Below, in pieces: positions 1 through 7,735 of a stretch of 64,000 nt of DNA. The notes beneath the pieces are model-generated. The model saw only the letters and a program-made list of their open reading frames with translations, was not told the origin of the DNA and made no database searches. The position numbers were made by a program, and so were the translations under genes. The DNA is from SVTX01 sp045585895. GTDB taxonomy: Bacteria > Bacillota > Clostridia > Oscillospirales > CAG-272. Numbering within the stretch: the first letter of the stretch is position 1; each line of letters opens with the position of its first letter. The stretch is from NCBI GenBank assembly GCA_045585895.1, contig JAZMZI010000051.1:1-64000 (forward strand). The letters are read 5' to 3'.

Positions 1-141
1 CTTACTTACGTAAGTCGAGTCGCTTTCGAGGAGCAACTCTAATATAACAAAAAACCGCCGAATTCTTGTGGAGACGAGGCGCACCGGAGAAAGCAAGACG
101 AAGGCTTACTTACGTAAGTCGAGTCGCTTTCGAGGAGCAAC
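1..141. repeat. 37-bp direct repeat, two identical copies
   Basis: Identical 37-bp copies occur at 1-37 and 105-141. Each carries the perfect palindrome ACTTACGTAAGT near its left end. The second copy lies inside the loop of the hairpin that follows rpsR, the first just outside it. No gene is seen here. It resembles a small dispersed intergenic element, but no further copy was noticed in the window. Confidence 0.8.
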
Positions 142-167
142 GAAGTATCCGCAAAAATTCGGCGGTT
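49..167 (-). terminator. rho-independent terminator of rpsF-ssb-rpsR with a very long loop
   Basis: The arms AACCGCCGAATT (53-64) and AATTCGGCGGTT (156-167) are exact complements. Read on the minus strand, the distal arm runs straight into a T tract (49-54), so this is a terminator for the ribosomal operon. The loop is about 91 nt, far longer than normal, and holds one copy of the 37-bp repeat, which suggests an insertion into a pre-existing terminator loop. Confidence 0.65.
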
Positions 168-178
168 TGAATTAGTAA

Positions 179-427
179 TTAGTCGGTGATGTAGGGCAAA
201 AGAGCAACCTGACGTGCACGCTTAATAGCGGTGTTGAGCTCTCTCTGGTGTACTGCGCAGGTGCCGGAAATTCTTCTGGGAAGAATTTTGCCGCGCTCGC
301 TGATGAACTTGCGGAGCTTGCCTGCATCCTTGTAATCGATGTAAGCTACCTTATCAGCGCAGAAGATACATACCTTTTTTCTCTTTGCACGCATAGCGGG
401 GCGTGCAGGACGAGTATTCTCAGTCAT
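179..427 (-). CDS. rpsR: 30S ribosomal protein S18
   Basis: Small-subunit protein S18 (82 aa), which binds S6 on the platform of the 30S subunit. The sequence has the conserved core RKKVCIFCADK near residue 16, the KLRKFISERGKILPRR block and the C-terminal AIKRARQVALLPY segment, at normal length for the family. Its start follows a GGAGG ribosome site about 10 nt upstream. It is the third gene of the conserved rpsF-ssb-rpsR operon, 41 bp after ssb. Confidence 0.98.
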   Translation of the reverse strand: MTENTRPARPAMRAKRKKVCIFCADKVAYIDYKDAGKLRKFISERGKILPRRISGTCAVHQRELNTAIKRARQVALLPYITD

Positions 428-468
428 CTTATGAAATCCTCCAATTTATAAATTTAGTTGACGGCGTC

Positions 469-930
469 TCAGAAAGGAAGATCGTCGTCGGTCTTGATCT
501 CCTCAAACTTGGGAGCAGCTCCCGCGGGTGTGGAGAAAGAGGGTGCGCCGCCGAATGCGTCGGCATCGTCACCGCCAAAAGCACTACCGGACTCGGAGCG
601 GCTATCAACGAACATAACCTCGTCTGCTACGATGTCGGTTCTGTAACGGGTAGCGCCCTGCTGGTCGGTCCACTTGTTGTTCTGAATAGTACCAACAACG
701 CAAATGGACGAGCCTTTCTTAAAGTAACGGGAAACGAACTCTGCGGTCTGTCTCCATGCGGTCACGTTAAAAAAGTCAGTTTCACTCTGCTGAGCGGAGT
801 TTCTTGTAAATCTGCGGTTGACCGCAATGCTGAAAGATACGACAGCGATGCCACTCTGTGTAGTCTTAAGCTCGGGATCCGCGGTAAGTCTTCCGCCGAG
901 AATGACCTTGTTAAAGTTAAAATTAGCCAT
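469..930 (-). CDS. ssb: single-stranded DNA-binding protein
   Basis: SSB (153 aa) coats single-stranded DNA during replication, repair and recombination. An N-terminal OB fold (about residues 1-110: NKVILGGRLTADPEL, TDFFNVTAWRQTAEFVSRYFKKG) is followed by a Gly/Ala/acidic linker and the C-terminal acidic tip DDDLPF that recruits partner proteins. Length and tail are typical of Bacillota SSB. It sits between rpsF and rpsR, the standard arrangement, and is transcribed from the rpsF promoter. Confidence 0.98.
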   Translation of the reverse strand: MANFNFNKVILGGRLTADPELKTTQSGIAVVSFSIAVNRRFTRNSAQQSETDFFNVTAWRQTAEFVSRYFKKGSSICVVGTIQNNKWTDQQGATRYRTDIVADEVMFVDSRSESGSAFGGDDADAFGGAPSFSTPAGAAPKFEEIKTDDDLPF

Positions 931-955
931 AATAGTCCTTCCCTTTCAGTTTGGA

Positions 956-1348
956 TTATTCAGCGTCGGTAGTTTCAGCTGCTTCAACAGTCTCTTCAAC
1001 TGCAACGGCAACTTCTTCAGCAACTACTTCTTCCTTAACGGTTGCAACAGGCTCGAAATCAAGCTTAACCGTCATGGAGCGCATGATCGACTCGTCGATG
1101 TTGAAAAGACGATCGAGCTCTGCCAAGAAATCAGCAGGAGACTTGTGGGTCACAATGGTGTAGTAGCCCTCGCTCATGTCGTTGATAGGGTATGCAAGAC
1201 GACGCTTACCCCACTCATTGACCTCAACGATCTCACCGTTGGAACCGATCAAACCTGTGAACTTGTTAACGGTAGCCTTGGTAGCCTCCTCACCGTTAGA
1301 AAGATCGGTGATGAACAGAGTTTCATAAGAATTGATGATGTTTTCCAT
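956..1348 (-). CDS. rpsF: 30S ribosomal protein S6
   Basis: S6 (130 aa), partner of S18 in the 30S platform. The first ~95 residues are the ferredoxin-like S6 fold (YETLFITDLSNGEEATKATVNKF near the start; VNEWGKRRLAYPINDMSEGYY). An Ala/Glu/Val-rich tail of about 30 residues extends past the usual end, a common lineage variation. GGGAGG lies 7-8 nt before the ATG. It opens the rpsF-ssb-rpsR operon and has a structured leader and a perfect promoter upstream. Confidence 0.97.
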   Translation of the reverse strand: MENIINSYETLFITDLSNGEEATKATVNKFTGLIGSNGEIVEVNEWGKRRLAYPINDMSEGYYTIVTHKSPADFLAELDRLFNIDESIMRSMTVKLDFEPVATVKEEVVAEEVAVAVEETVEAAETTDAE

Positions 1349-1379
1349 GTTTTATTACCTCCCTATGGACTTTATTTCG

Positions 1380-1433
1380 ACCGCGCTGTGTCTTTTTGCG
1401 CGGTAGAGAGACGGCCGCGGGCATCTTGGCCGT
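1380..1433 (-). promoter_or_regulatory. rpsF 5' leader with two hairpins (possible S6:S18 autoregulatory element)
   Basis: The minus-strand leader folds into two perfect hairpins: ACGGCC/GGCCGT (1411-1433, 11-nt C-rich loop) and ACCGCGC/GCGCGGT (1380-1404). rpsF leaders in many bacteria carry an S6:S18 binding motif for autoregulation. These hairpins lie in the right place, but I did not match the defined motif, so the assignment is tentative. Confidence 0.4.
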
Positions 1434-1444
1434 ACCGAAGAAGA

Positions 1445-1473
1445 ATTATACCACAAATAATATTTTTTGTCAA
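1445..1473 (-). promoter_or_regulatory. sigma-A promoter of rpsF operon
   Basis: On the minus strand TTGACA (1468-1473) and TATAAT (1445-1450) are separated by exactly 17 bp, a perfect housekeeping promoter about 100 bp upstream of rpsF. Confidence 0.9.
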
Positions 1474-1542
1474 CATTATTTGAAATTGCGAATGTAAATT
1501 TTTTGTGAACCGACAAAACTTGTCCTTCTTTATTCAACAATA

Positions 1543-3198
1543 TTACTTATTTTTTCTGTATTCAAGAAAAATTATCGGTGTTTTTCCGATTTCAAACTTA
1601 TAGGGTATCAGGTCTTTCTCGGCTATAGATAGCATAACCGCAACCGAAAGTGCCCCAGCTGCTCTGTCGTGTAGAAAATGCTCCCTTCCATCCACGTGCT
1701 TGGGAATCTTATGGGTCCACGACTCCCACAATGCCCTGATCTCTTCTCCCATAATCAAGACCAGCTCTTCACGTATTTTTTTCATAGCGTCGTTCCAAAG
1801 CTTGGCTTCATCAAAGGTCAATGCGGGAATATCAAGGGTTATCTCTCCGTCATCACGGCGGCGAATAATATGGAGCTTTTCAAATTCAGGGATCAATTCA
1901 AACATATAATCCTTTCGTGGCAGATCGCAACCGACCAAAGACGCATAGAATCTTATCACATCTTCCAGAGAAACCTTGTATTTCATATCGGCATAACACC
2001 AATGCGCGCCGCCAAAGCAGGATTGAAGATCGTACATTTTACAATCGAAATTGCCGTCGTTATTTTTCGAGCATCCGACATGTGCCGGACCCGAGCGCTC
2101 ATATTTGACCATATCTTTTTCCGCATTATCACTAACGCATAACGTAGCCCACCATCTTCCTCCATTGGGGCGCTCGGGATACTCGGACCAATCGGGCGGA
2201 GGCGTCGGTTTTGTTTTCAAGGCTGCCTGCGTTATACAGTGGTCAATGGTAAACAGTATCATAGTCGCCTTTTGCTTTTCGGTCATTGAGTCAAATTCCT
2301 CGCGTTCCGTCAAAGGCTGTACCTTTTCCCACACCACGCGATAGATATCTTCTGCGTATTTATCTGCCAATTTTTCTTGACGCTCAACGTCTCCATGTGC
2401 GTCCTTACTGTTGCACATAAAGCATCTGGTAAATACAAGACCGCCTTCGGTCCTTCCCATAAGCTCGCCGTCCACCAGCTTGTCTATAAGCGGCTCAATA
2501 TACGCGGCAGGCATTCCCATCGTATCGGCAATATCACGAATTGAAACAGGTTTTTCATATGCCAAATAAAGGATATTCCCCTCTATCAGCGAATGCAGAA
2601 GTGTAAACGGCTCTCCTCGCATCGAGTCGCCTCCCCATATTCCGATGCTGACTTTCTTCGGCTCATAGCTTAAGCTTGAATATTTTTCCATTTTTTTAAT
2701 TCCCTCTTTGATCTGATTTCGAGAGGTTGATAGGCGAGATTTAACTGTTCCTTGAGAAATCCCCAGCTCACTTGCTATACGCTCGACCGAATGTCCGTAT
2801 ACATAGTAGCGCACCGTCACCTCGCGGTAGATCTTTACTAATCTGCCGATCTCCCTGCGAACCGCAACGTATTCCTCATCTTGGTCTTCATCACTTATTT
2901 CATCTGCCCCCAATACTTCAGGCTCGGAATCACCGTACAGATCAAAGCTTTCAAAAGAAACAATTTGATTTTTACACCTTGCGCGCAGATACTCGTTATA
3001 CTTGTTTTTCATTACAGCCGACAAAAAGCCTTTAGGATGCTCCACTGCCTCACCTTGGTTCCTTTTTTTCACATAGACTAAGATCGTTTCCTGAACCAGT
3101 GAATCCAAGTCAACACAGTCGTTGTATTTCAGCTTTGCAAGCTCGTATAAGTACGTCAACAGCTCCTCACACTCACGCTCAAATGCCCTATCGATCAT
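1543..3198 (-). CDS. sigma-70 family (ECF-like) sigma factor with large C-terminal extension
   Basis: Transcription initiation factor of 551 aa. An N-terminal sigma region 2-like helical segment is followed by a region 4 helix-turn-helix (GHSVERIASELGISQGTVKS). About 350 more residues form an extension with a winged-helix-like part (VSIRDIADTMGMPAAYIEPL) and several Cys-containing stretches (RCFMCNSKD, DCKMYDLQSCFGGAHWC) that could bind metal or sense ligand. Ordinary ECF factors are about 180 aa. A longer reading frame begins 42 codons upstream, but the ATG used here has a GAAAGGAGA site. No anti-sigma gene is adjacent, so the extension may be the built-in regulator (inference). Confidence 0.8.
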   Translation of the reverse strand: MIDRAFERECEELLTYLYELAKLKYNDCVDLDSLVQETILVYVKKRNQGEAVEHPKGFLSAVMKNKYNEYLRARCKNQIVSFESFDLYGDSEPEVLGADEISDEDQDEEYVAVRREIGRLVKIYREVTVRYYVYGHSVERIASELGISQGTVKSRLSTSRNQIKEGIKKMEKYSSLSYEPKKVSIGIWGGDSMRGEPFTLLHSLIEGNILYLAYEKPVSIRDIADTMGMPAAYIEPLIDKLVDGELMGRTEGGLVFTRCFMCNSKDAHGDVERQEKLADKYAEDIYRVVWEKVQPLTEREEFDSMTEKQKATMILFTIDHCITQAALKTKPTPPPDWSEYPERPNGGRWWATLCVSDNAEKDMVKYERSGPAHVGCSKNNDGNFDCKMYDLQSCFGGAHWCYADMKYKVSLEDVIRFYASLVGCDLPRKDYMFELIPEFEKLHIIRRRDDGEITLDIPALTFDEAKLWNDAMKKIREELVLIMGEEIRALWESWTHKIPKHVDGREHFLHDRAAGALSVAVMLSIAEKDLIPYKFEIGKTPIIFLEYRKNK

Positions 3199-3323
3199 AT
3201 TAAGAGGTTCTCCTTTCTGCCCCTTGGGCGATTTCACCCTTTTAGTCGCAAAATCTCGGCGCAGGTTCGCACTTTTGTAAAATTTACGTTGCTTCTTCCT
3301 TAAAAACTTACAACTCTGCTTCA

Positions 3324-3351
3324 ATTATATCATTTTTCACTCAAATGTAAA
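3324..3351 (-). promoter_or_regulatory. promoter of the sigma factor gene
   Basis: On the minus strand TTTACA (3346-3351) and TATAAT (3324-3329) are separated by 16 bp, upstream of the sigma gene and its ~125-nt leader. The rest of the ~215-bp space up to the tRNA promoter is AT-rich; I see nothing else in it. Confidence 0.7.
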
Positions 3352-3566
3352 GCCATTCATAACAGATCCGTAATCAATAATAAATTTATATCAAATCCAT
3401 AGGTGATCCACGATCTATAGTAAAAAGATGCGGATTTGACAGACGTTTGCCTTAAGGTTTATAAACGCCTGCCAAAATATAACGCTCCAAAAATATATGG
3501 GTAAAATAAACAAAAAAACGGCAAAAAAAACTTTTATTTTTACCAAAAAAAAATTCAAAATAACTA

Positions 3567-3595
3567 TTGACAAACCATCTTTTGTATGCTATAAT
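3567..3595 (+). promoter_or_regulatory. promoter of tRNA-Pro
   Basis: TTGACA (3567-3572), 17 bp, TATAAT (3590-3595): a perfect promoter about 33 bp before the tRNA. Confidence 0.9.
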
Positions 3596-3628
3596 AGTCA
3601 AGTCGTCAAAAGATGACACAATAGGTTT

Positions 3629-3704
3629 CTGGGTGTGGCGCAGCTGGTAGCGCGCTACCTTGGGGTGGTAGAGGCCGCAAGTTCAAGTCTTGTCACTCAG
3701 ACCA
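3629..3704 (+). tRNA. tRNA-Pro (GGG anticodon)
   Basis: A full cloverleaf can be drawn by hand: acceptor CTGGGTG/CACTCAG with one G-U pair, D stem GCGC/GCGC, anticodon stem CTACC/GGTAG with loop TTGGGGT (anticodon GGG at 3662-3664, reads CCC/CCT), 5-nt variable loop, T stem with loop TTCAAGT, discriminator A and an encoded CCA (3702-3704). Its 3' half, from the anticodon stem onward, is duplicated at 19055, making this tRNA the integration target of the island. Confidence 0.95.
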
Positions 3705-3752
3705 TATCGAGTGTTCATAACAGATTCAAGTTATGGACACTCGATATTTTTT
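3659..3752 (+). repeat. left copy of 94-bp att direct repeat (tRNA-Pro 3' half plus terminator)
   Basis: The 94 bases are repeated at 19055-19148 with no mismatch that I can find by reading. The repeat starts at the 3' edge of the anticodon stem and runs through the T arm, CCA and the tRNA terminator into its T tract. Site-specific insertion into a tRNA 3' end typically leaves such a duplication while restoring the tRNA, so this is read as attL of a roughly 15.4-kb island. Confidence 0.92.
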
Positions 3753-3753
3753 T
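3705..3753 (+). terminator. tRNA-Pro terminator
   Basis: A 17-bp inverted repeat with one mismatch (3705-3721 and 3730-3746) and an 8-nt loop is followed by seven T residues. An equivalent hairpin follows the tRNA fragment at 19101. The minus-strand HNH gene ends inside this hairpin. Confidence 0.9.
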
Positions 3754-4231
3754 GCTTATCAAAGGCCGAAGCTCGGTAAGATCTTGATCGAGCATTCCTT
3801 TGAGGCAGCTCGCAAGATGGGATATCTCTCAGTATTGATGGATCTTTCAAAAAATTTTCTATGCTTCCGCACAAATATTCAACCTTTTTAGCAGTTATGG
3901 GGTTTAATAAAATATTTTCAAGTTTAGTAACCCATCGCAAGTTTTCCGGGCGATTATTGCGGCGATTGGTATCTATATGATCTACTACATGTTGAGGCGA
4001 TGGTGGACTACCGATAAAGGCTATGGCTACTATCCTATGTACTCTTTCTCCGGCAATTTCAGCATATCCTGTTTTATCGTTATACTTCCCGAAAGTCCAT
4101 TTATTATCTGTTGGTCGCGATTTCTTGTCTGTTTTAGGATGGCGCATAACAGATCCGTTATCACGCACGGAATAAGTTTCGTTTTTATAGATACATGTTA
4201 CTTCTTGCTCAAAATCATCTAAAATGTTCAT
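3731..4231 (-). CDS. HNH homing-type endonuclease
   Basis: About 166 aa. An N-terminal NUMOD4-like part (YSVRDNGSVMRHPKTDKK) and an HNH core (RVHRIVAIAFIG, HVVDHIDTNRRNNRPENLRWVT) are typical of phage and homing HNH nucleases that nick or cut DNA. The chosen ATG has TTGGAG nearby and lies 13 bp after the deformylase-like gene; a longer frame upstream only shadows that gene. Its last codons and stop lie inside the att repeat, so the C-terminus was probably created or changed by integration. It is the most tRNA-proximal gene of the island. Confidence 0.8.
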   Translation of the reverse strand: MNILDDFEQEVTCIYKNETYSVRDNGSVMRHPKTDKKSRPTDNKWTFGKYNDKTGYAEIAGERVHRIVAIAFIGSPPSPQHVVDHIDTNRRNNRPENLRWVTKLENILLNPITAKKVEYLCGSIENFLKDPSILRDIPSCELPQRNARSRSYRASAFDKQKNIECP

Positions 4232-4244
4232 TACATTCTCCAAA

Positions 4245-4670
4245 TTATACCAAAATCCCATTACAATGATCCACCTCGTGCTGAATGATCTGCGCTGTCC
4301 AGCCGGTGAAGTTTTTCGTGCGCGTCTGCATTTCCAAGGTCTGATACTGCACCTTGATGGTCTTATAGCGCCTACACTTACGGGGGCCGCCGAGAAGCGA
4401 CAGACAGCCTTCCTCAGTGTCATACGCGCCGTCCTTTTTGATAATTTCGGGGTTGAGCATCACCGTGTACGTAGGAGCTCGTCCGCTCTCATCGAGAAAG
4501 GCGATGATTCTCTTACGAGTGCCGATCATATTCGCTGCCATGCCGACACAGCTTTCTCTGTGCGCCATCAACGTATCAAGCAAGTCTTGTGCGACCTGCA
4601 AATCTTCTTTCGTTGCGACCTCCGACTTCCCTGCCAGGAAGATAGGATCGTGCATCAGTTCTTTAATCAT
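4245..4670 (-). CDS. peptide deformylase-like protein
   Basis: A 141-aa member of the peptide deformylase family (removal of the N-formyl group from new proteins). Motif 2 (EEGCLSL) and motif 3 (QHEVDH) provide the Cys and two His metal ligands. Motif 1 reads VGMAANMIG, so the usual Gln after AAx is replaced. The protein is shorter than canonical Def (about 150-170 aa) and lacks the def-fmt neighbourhood. Inside a mobile island it may be a spare or inhibitor-tolerant deformylase (inference). Confidence 0.8.
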   Translation of the reverse strand: MIKELMHDPIFLAGKSEVATKEDLQVAQDLLDTLMAHRESCVGMAANMIGTRKRIIAFLDESGRAPTYTVMLNPEIIKKDGAYDTEEGCLSLLGGPRKCRRYKTIKVQYQTLEMQTRTKNFTGWTAQIIQHEVDHCNGILV

Positions 4671-4682
4671 AATTATGTATAC

Positions 4683-5363
4683 TCATTTATTCTTTCTGTA
4701 TATATCGATTGAATTTCCGTCCTTGTCCTTCCACATAATCCATCCATTGTTTGCATGACCCAGAACAATCCAGCCAGCCGTAGAAGGCGAGTTGGTGCTA
4801 ACATCATCCTGAAGAATATTATTTTTTATGGGAGCAGTTTTCAGCGCTGCAGGAGTCCATCCTTCTTTAGGCGGAATGCAAACGCTACCCTTTTTGACGA
4901 TGAAAGTACCATCTTCAACACACATCGTAGCCGTTACTTTTCCGAAACCTTTAACATTTTGAGAATAATAATATTCACCGTCGGGAATTCTCTCCCAATC
5001 GGCTTTTACTTGATGCTCAGCAGTGGCAGTAGCAAAAACCTTTTCTTTAGAAATCTTTTCAGGCTCGGGATATATTTGTTTTCCCTCAAAGGACGAGAGC
5101 AATTGAACTACAAGGTCAGCGTCAAGAGCAAAGAGTTCGGAATTCGGAACCTGGCTCTTGCTAAATATTTCATCCAAGAGTACCTCTTTTGCATCGTAGT
5201 CTTCGACCTCAATAGCAAATTTCCGCTTCAGGCCAACGACATTAAAATAGCCGTTACGCTCTAATTGGTACATTCTGTTTTCAAAATTGTCCGTTCCCGT
5301 TTTTCCGATTTTTATTAGTCCGGGAACAACCGTTGTCATTACATAAATAATACCCTTTGCCAT
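4683..5363 (-). CDS. GIY-YIG family nuclease with C-terminal DUF4357
   Basis: About 226 aa. The N-terminal half has the GIY-YIG/T5orf172 signature (GIIYVMTTVVPGLIKIGKTG, then NRMYQLERNGYF). The C-terminal third (GTFIVKKGSVC ... LQDDVSTNSPSTAGWIVLGHANNGWIMWKD) matches DUF4357, a module common in restriction and phage nucleases. The ATG used has GAGAAG just upstream; a GTG 12 nt further up overlaps the stop of the TipAS gene and is the alternative. Co-transcribed with its neighbours. Confidence 0.78.
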   Translation of the reverse strand: MAKGIIYVMTTVVPGLIKIGKTGTDNFENRMYQLERNGYFNVVGLKRKFAIEVEDYDAKEVLLDEIFSKSQVPNSELFALDADLVVQLLSSFEGKQIYPEPEKISKEKVFATATAEHQVKADWERIPDGEYYYSQNVKGFGKVTATMCVEDGTFIVKKGSVCIPPKEGWTPAALKTAPIKNNILQDDVSTNSPSTAGWIVLGHANNGWIMWKDKDGNSIDIYRKNK

Positions 5364-5371
5364 TTTTCTTC

Positions 5372-5746
5372 TCACTTTCCACTGTATTTTGCTATTGATA
5401 CTGCCACAAATTCAGCAGTACCTTCACCATATTTATCAATATTCTTCTTGAATCGCTCGTCAGCAACGTACATCTGTCCAAGCCCTGCGAGGATCTCATC
5501 AGTGCAAGTGTAGTAGTTTATGGTGATGTGCTCCTGAAGCTTGGAAACGAGCGCCTGAGCTGCGGCAGAATCAGCACTCGCACCGCTATCCTTGCATGCA
5601 GCAAACTCGGCAAAGATCGCCATAAGACCATCGTTTGCCTCTGCCCACTTTTCTCTTGTGTAGTTCTTTGTTTTCTGCTCGTGCTCGCAGTAGGCATCGG
5701 TGGTGCTCCAACGCGAGCGAGCTTCGGATCTACATTTGTTGTTCAT
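5372..5746 (-). CDS. stand-alone TipAS drug-binding domain protein
   Basis: 124 aa that align with the C-terminal ligand-binding domain of MerR/TipA-type regulators (SRWSTTDAYCEHEQKTKNYTREKW; ILAGLGQMYVADERFKKNIDKYGEGTAEF). The DNA-binding MerR half is absent. An AGGAG site overlaps the end of the RT gene upstream, so it is translated as a separate small protein. Known stand-alone TipAS proteins sequester thiopeptide-like antibiotics. Drug binding here is inferred from the family; a role in the island is unknown. Confidence 0.8.
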   Translation of the reverse strand: MNNKCRSEARSRWSTTDAYCEHEQKTKNYTREKWAEANDGLMAIFAEFAACKDSGASADSAAAQALVSKLQEHITINYYTCTDEILAGLGQMYVADERFKKNIDKYGEGTAEFVAVSIAKYSGK

Positions 5747-5760
5747 AATTGCCCCATCTC

Positions 5761-7329
5761 CTATACATTATAAAAAGAAATCTTTAGTTCAAACATCTTC
5801 TTAAAAAAATCATTTATCTCGATTTGGGGCAACAAATCATCAGAAACAAACTTGTGTATATGTAATTCATATAACAGTAGCCATCGCGCACCAGATAATT
5901 TTTCTCCGTTAAGCGAAAGCATTAGTGCTTTTATGCTCTCGTTAATTAATCTGGCCTCATGTTTTGTGCGTAGTACAGATTTATTATGTTTTTTCCAAAT
6001 GTCAAGTGCAATAATTATCGCAAAATCATTATCACTCCGCATAATATTGATCATATTATCTGCAGTAATTGTCAGGTCCAAATCTTTAATCAATTGAATA
6101 AACATCAATGTTTCTTGTTGTAATTCGCTATTCAAACTACAAGCCAACTCTCTGTTAATAACCATCGATAAAGTTTCAGCCCTGATTCTCGAAATATTCT
6201 TCTTCAAATATTTTGTCACATATTTACCATATCGAGGATCCAGCAACATAATATTTACGAGCGTGGGTATTATTATTTGTAAATCATCAACAGGTATAGG
6301 CTCATCCTTCAAGTACTTCAGTGCGTATTTATACGCTCCTTTTTCGCCTTTAGAGTGAAGTTGTGCCGCGGTATTTAACACCCCAAACACTCCCTCTGCT
6401 TTTTTGGACTTCTCATAGGCATCTTTAATTTGCGATATAATCTCATAAGGATACTTCTCTATTTCTGTTTTTGATGTGTTTAATGTAAGATTAAATTCAT
6501 TTAATATTTTTTCTATTAAAGGTAGGCTTTCCTGAGCCTGAGCTTCGGACCTGAAATACAATTTATAATCGTCTACATATCTTTTAAATTTTAGCCCTTT
6601 GTCAGACATCAATTGATCTATTCGTGCTAAAATGATTTCAGATATTATTCGCGAAGTATAGGGTCCAACAATTATTCCGTTTGTTTCATTGTTCTTTTGT
6701 TGTCTTATAAAGCAATCTAAATAATCACCCATTTCATATTTGTCTTGAATTGAGGATGGTTCAGCTGTTCTAAAATAAGATTTTGCCAAATCCTTTCCGC
6801 AAATAGCCCATGTAATTGAATGAGTATATATCGAATTATAGCAATTAGTAATATCTACCTTTAATCTATATTTGTATCCCAAAGAGGTACGAATACAACT
6901 TTTTACGCCTGCAATAAAATCACTTTTAGCTTTCAATTTTTCCCTTATGGATTCACAATTAATCATTTCCTCAGAAAAATTATAACTACGAATAAAGGTA
7001 ATAGGCGATAGCGAATGCACAGAACCTGACACGCTAACTATTTCGTCCCATTTGTCTCTCATATATTTTGATAATCTTAAAAATGCTTCCGGGTTTGAAA
7101 CACTCAATACTCGTCGGGAGATGTCATTCTTATAGGTTGAAAGCGTTGTAGGGGCGGTAGTGTTTTTTGATTTACTCTTTTGTGCTTTTCCAACAGAGAT
7201 CAATGGTAGCAAATCATTTAAATTGTCGGCAAAAGCTTCGGAGGAAAAGCAATCTGGAAATTGTTCAGCGAAATATCCATATCTTGTTATTTGATCTATA
7301 AAGTTTTTTCCGTCAAGCTTTTTATACAT
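5761..7329 (-). CDS. Abi/DRT-type (unknown-group) reverse transcriptase
   Basis: 522 aa. The N-terminal half is a reverse transcriptase: KVDITNCYNSIYTH around residue 157 (first catalytic Asp), NETNGIIVGPYTSRI around 214 and FKRYVDDYKLYF with the YVDD box at 251-254. The C-terminal ~230 residues are all-helical with no recognisable motif, as in AbiK/Abi-P2/DRT defence RTs. No maturase or intron features are present. The gene overlaps mutT by 8 nt and has AGGAG before the ATG. Likely phage defence by abortive DNA synthesis (inference); the exact class could not be assigned. Confidence 0.8.
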   Translation of the reverse strand: MYKKLDGKNFIDQITRYGYFAEQFPDCFSSEAFADNLNDLLPLISVGKAQKSKSKNTTAPTTLSTYKNDISRRVLSVSNPEAFLRLSKYMRDKWDEIVSVSGSVHSLSPITFIRSYNFSEEMINCESIREKLKAKSDFIAGVKSCIRTSLGYKYRLKVDITNCYNSIYTHSITWAICGKDLAKSYFRTAEPSSIQDKYEMGDYLDCFIRQQKNNETNGIIVGPYTSRIISEIILARIDQLMSDKGLKFKRYVDDYKLYFRSEAQAQESLPLIEKILNEFNLTLNTSKTEIEKYPYEIISQIKDAYEKSKKAEGVFGVLNTAAQLHSKGEKGAYKYALKYLKDEPIPVDDLQIIIPTLVNIMLLDPRYGKYVTKYLKKNISRIRAETLSMVINRELACSLNSELQQETLMFIQLIKDLDLTITADNMINIMRSDNDFAIIIALDIWKKHNKSVLRTKHEARLINESIKALMLSLNGEKLSGARWLLLYELHIHKFVSDDLLPQIEINDFFKKMFELKISFYNV

Positions 7330-7726
7330 TTCCCCTACTCCTAATTTTATAATTTCCTAATTTTTTAAGTATTTCCTCATCCGCTGGGCAGAAGTCGTAG
7401 TTTGGTATTTCGCCAGAGGTGATCCATTTTATATCCTTGTGCTCCAGCATCACGGGTTCACCCTCGGCAATGGTAGCATTGAATAATGTCAGATGTACCG
7501 TCAAGTCGGGATACTCGTGAATGACATCCATGAACACATCATCAACCGACAGCGTCACAGCAAGTTCTTCCTGGCACTCGCGGATAAGAGCCTGCTCTTT
7601 TGTTTCACCAGGCTCAACCTTGCCACCAACGAACTCCCAAAGGAGCCCTCTTGCCTTGTGCGCCGGGCGTTGGCAGATCATGAATTTTTCGCCCTGCCAG
7701 ATGAGGGCGGCTACTACTTCTACCAT
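7322..7726 (-). CDS. Nudix hydrolase (MutT-like)
   Basis: 134 aa. The Nudix box GGKVEPGETKEQALIRECQEELAV around residues 34-57 has the Glu ligands for Mg2+; the final Gly of the consensus is Ala. RPAHKARGLLWEFVGGK resembles MutT proteins that hydrolyse 8-oxo-dGTP or other NTPs. It overlaps the RT gene by 8 nt, suggesting translational coupling, so dNTP hydrolysis may be functionally tied to the RT (inference). Confidence 0.88.
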   Translation of the reverse strand: MVEVVAALIWQGEKFMICQRPAHKARGLLWEFVGGKVEPGETKEQALIRECQEELAVTLSVDDVFMDVIHEYPDLTVHLTLFNATIAEGEPVMLEHKDIKWITSGEIPNYDFCPADEEILKKLGNYKIRSRGNV

Positions 7727-7735
7727 ATCAAACTA

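Noticed and set aside
5761..7329. Group II intron reverse transcriptase or retron
   Set aside because: No maturase or HNH C-terminal domain, no intron RNA domain V-like hairpin, and no room for an msr-msd upstream because the gene overlaps mutT.
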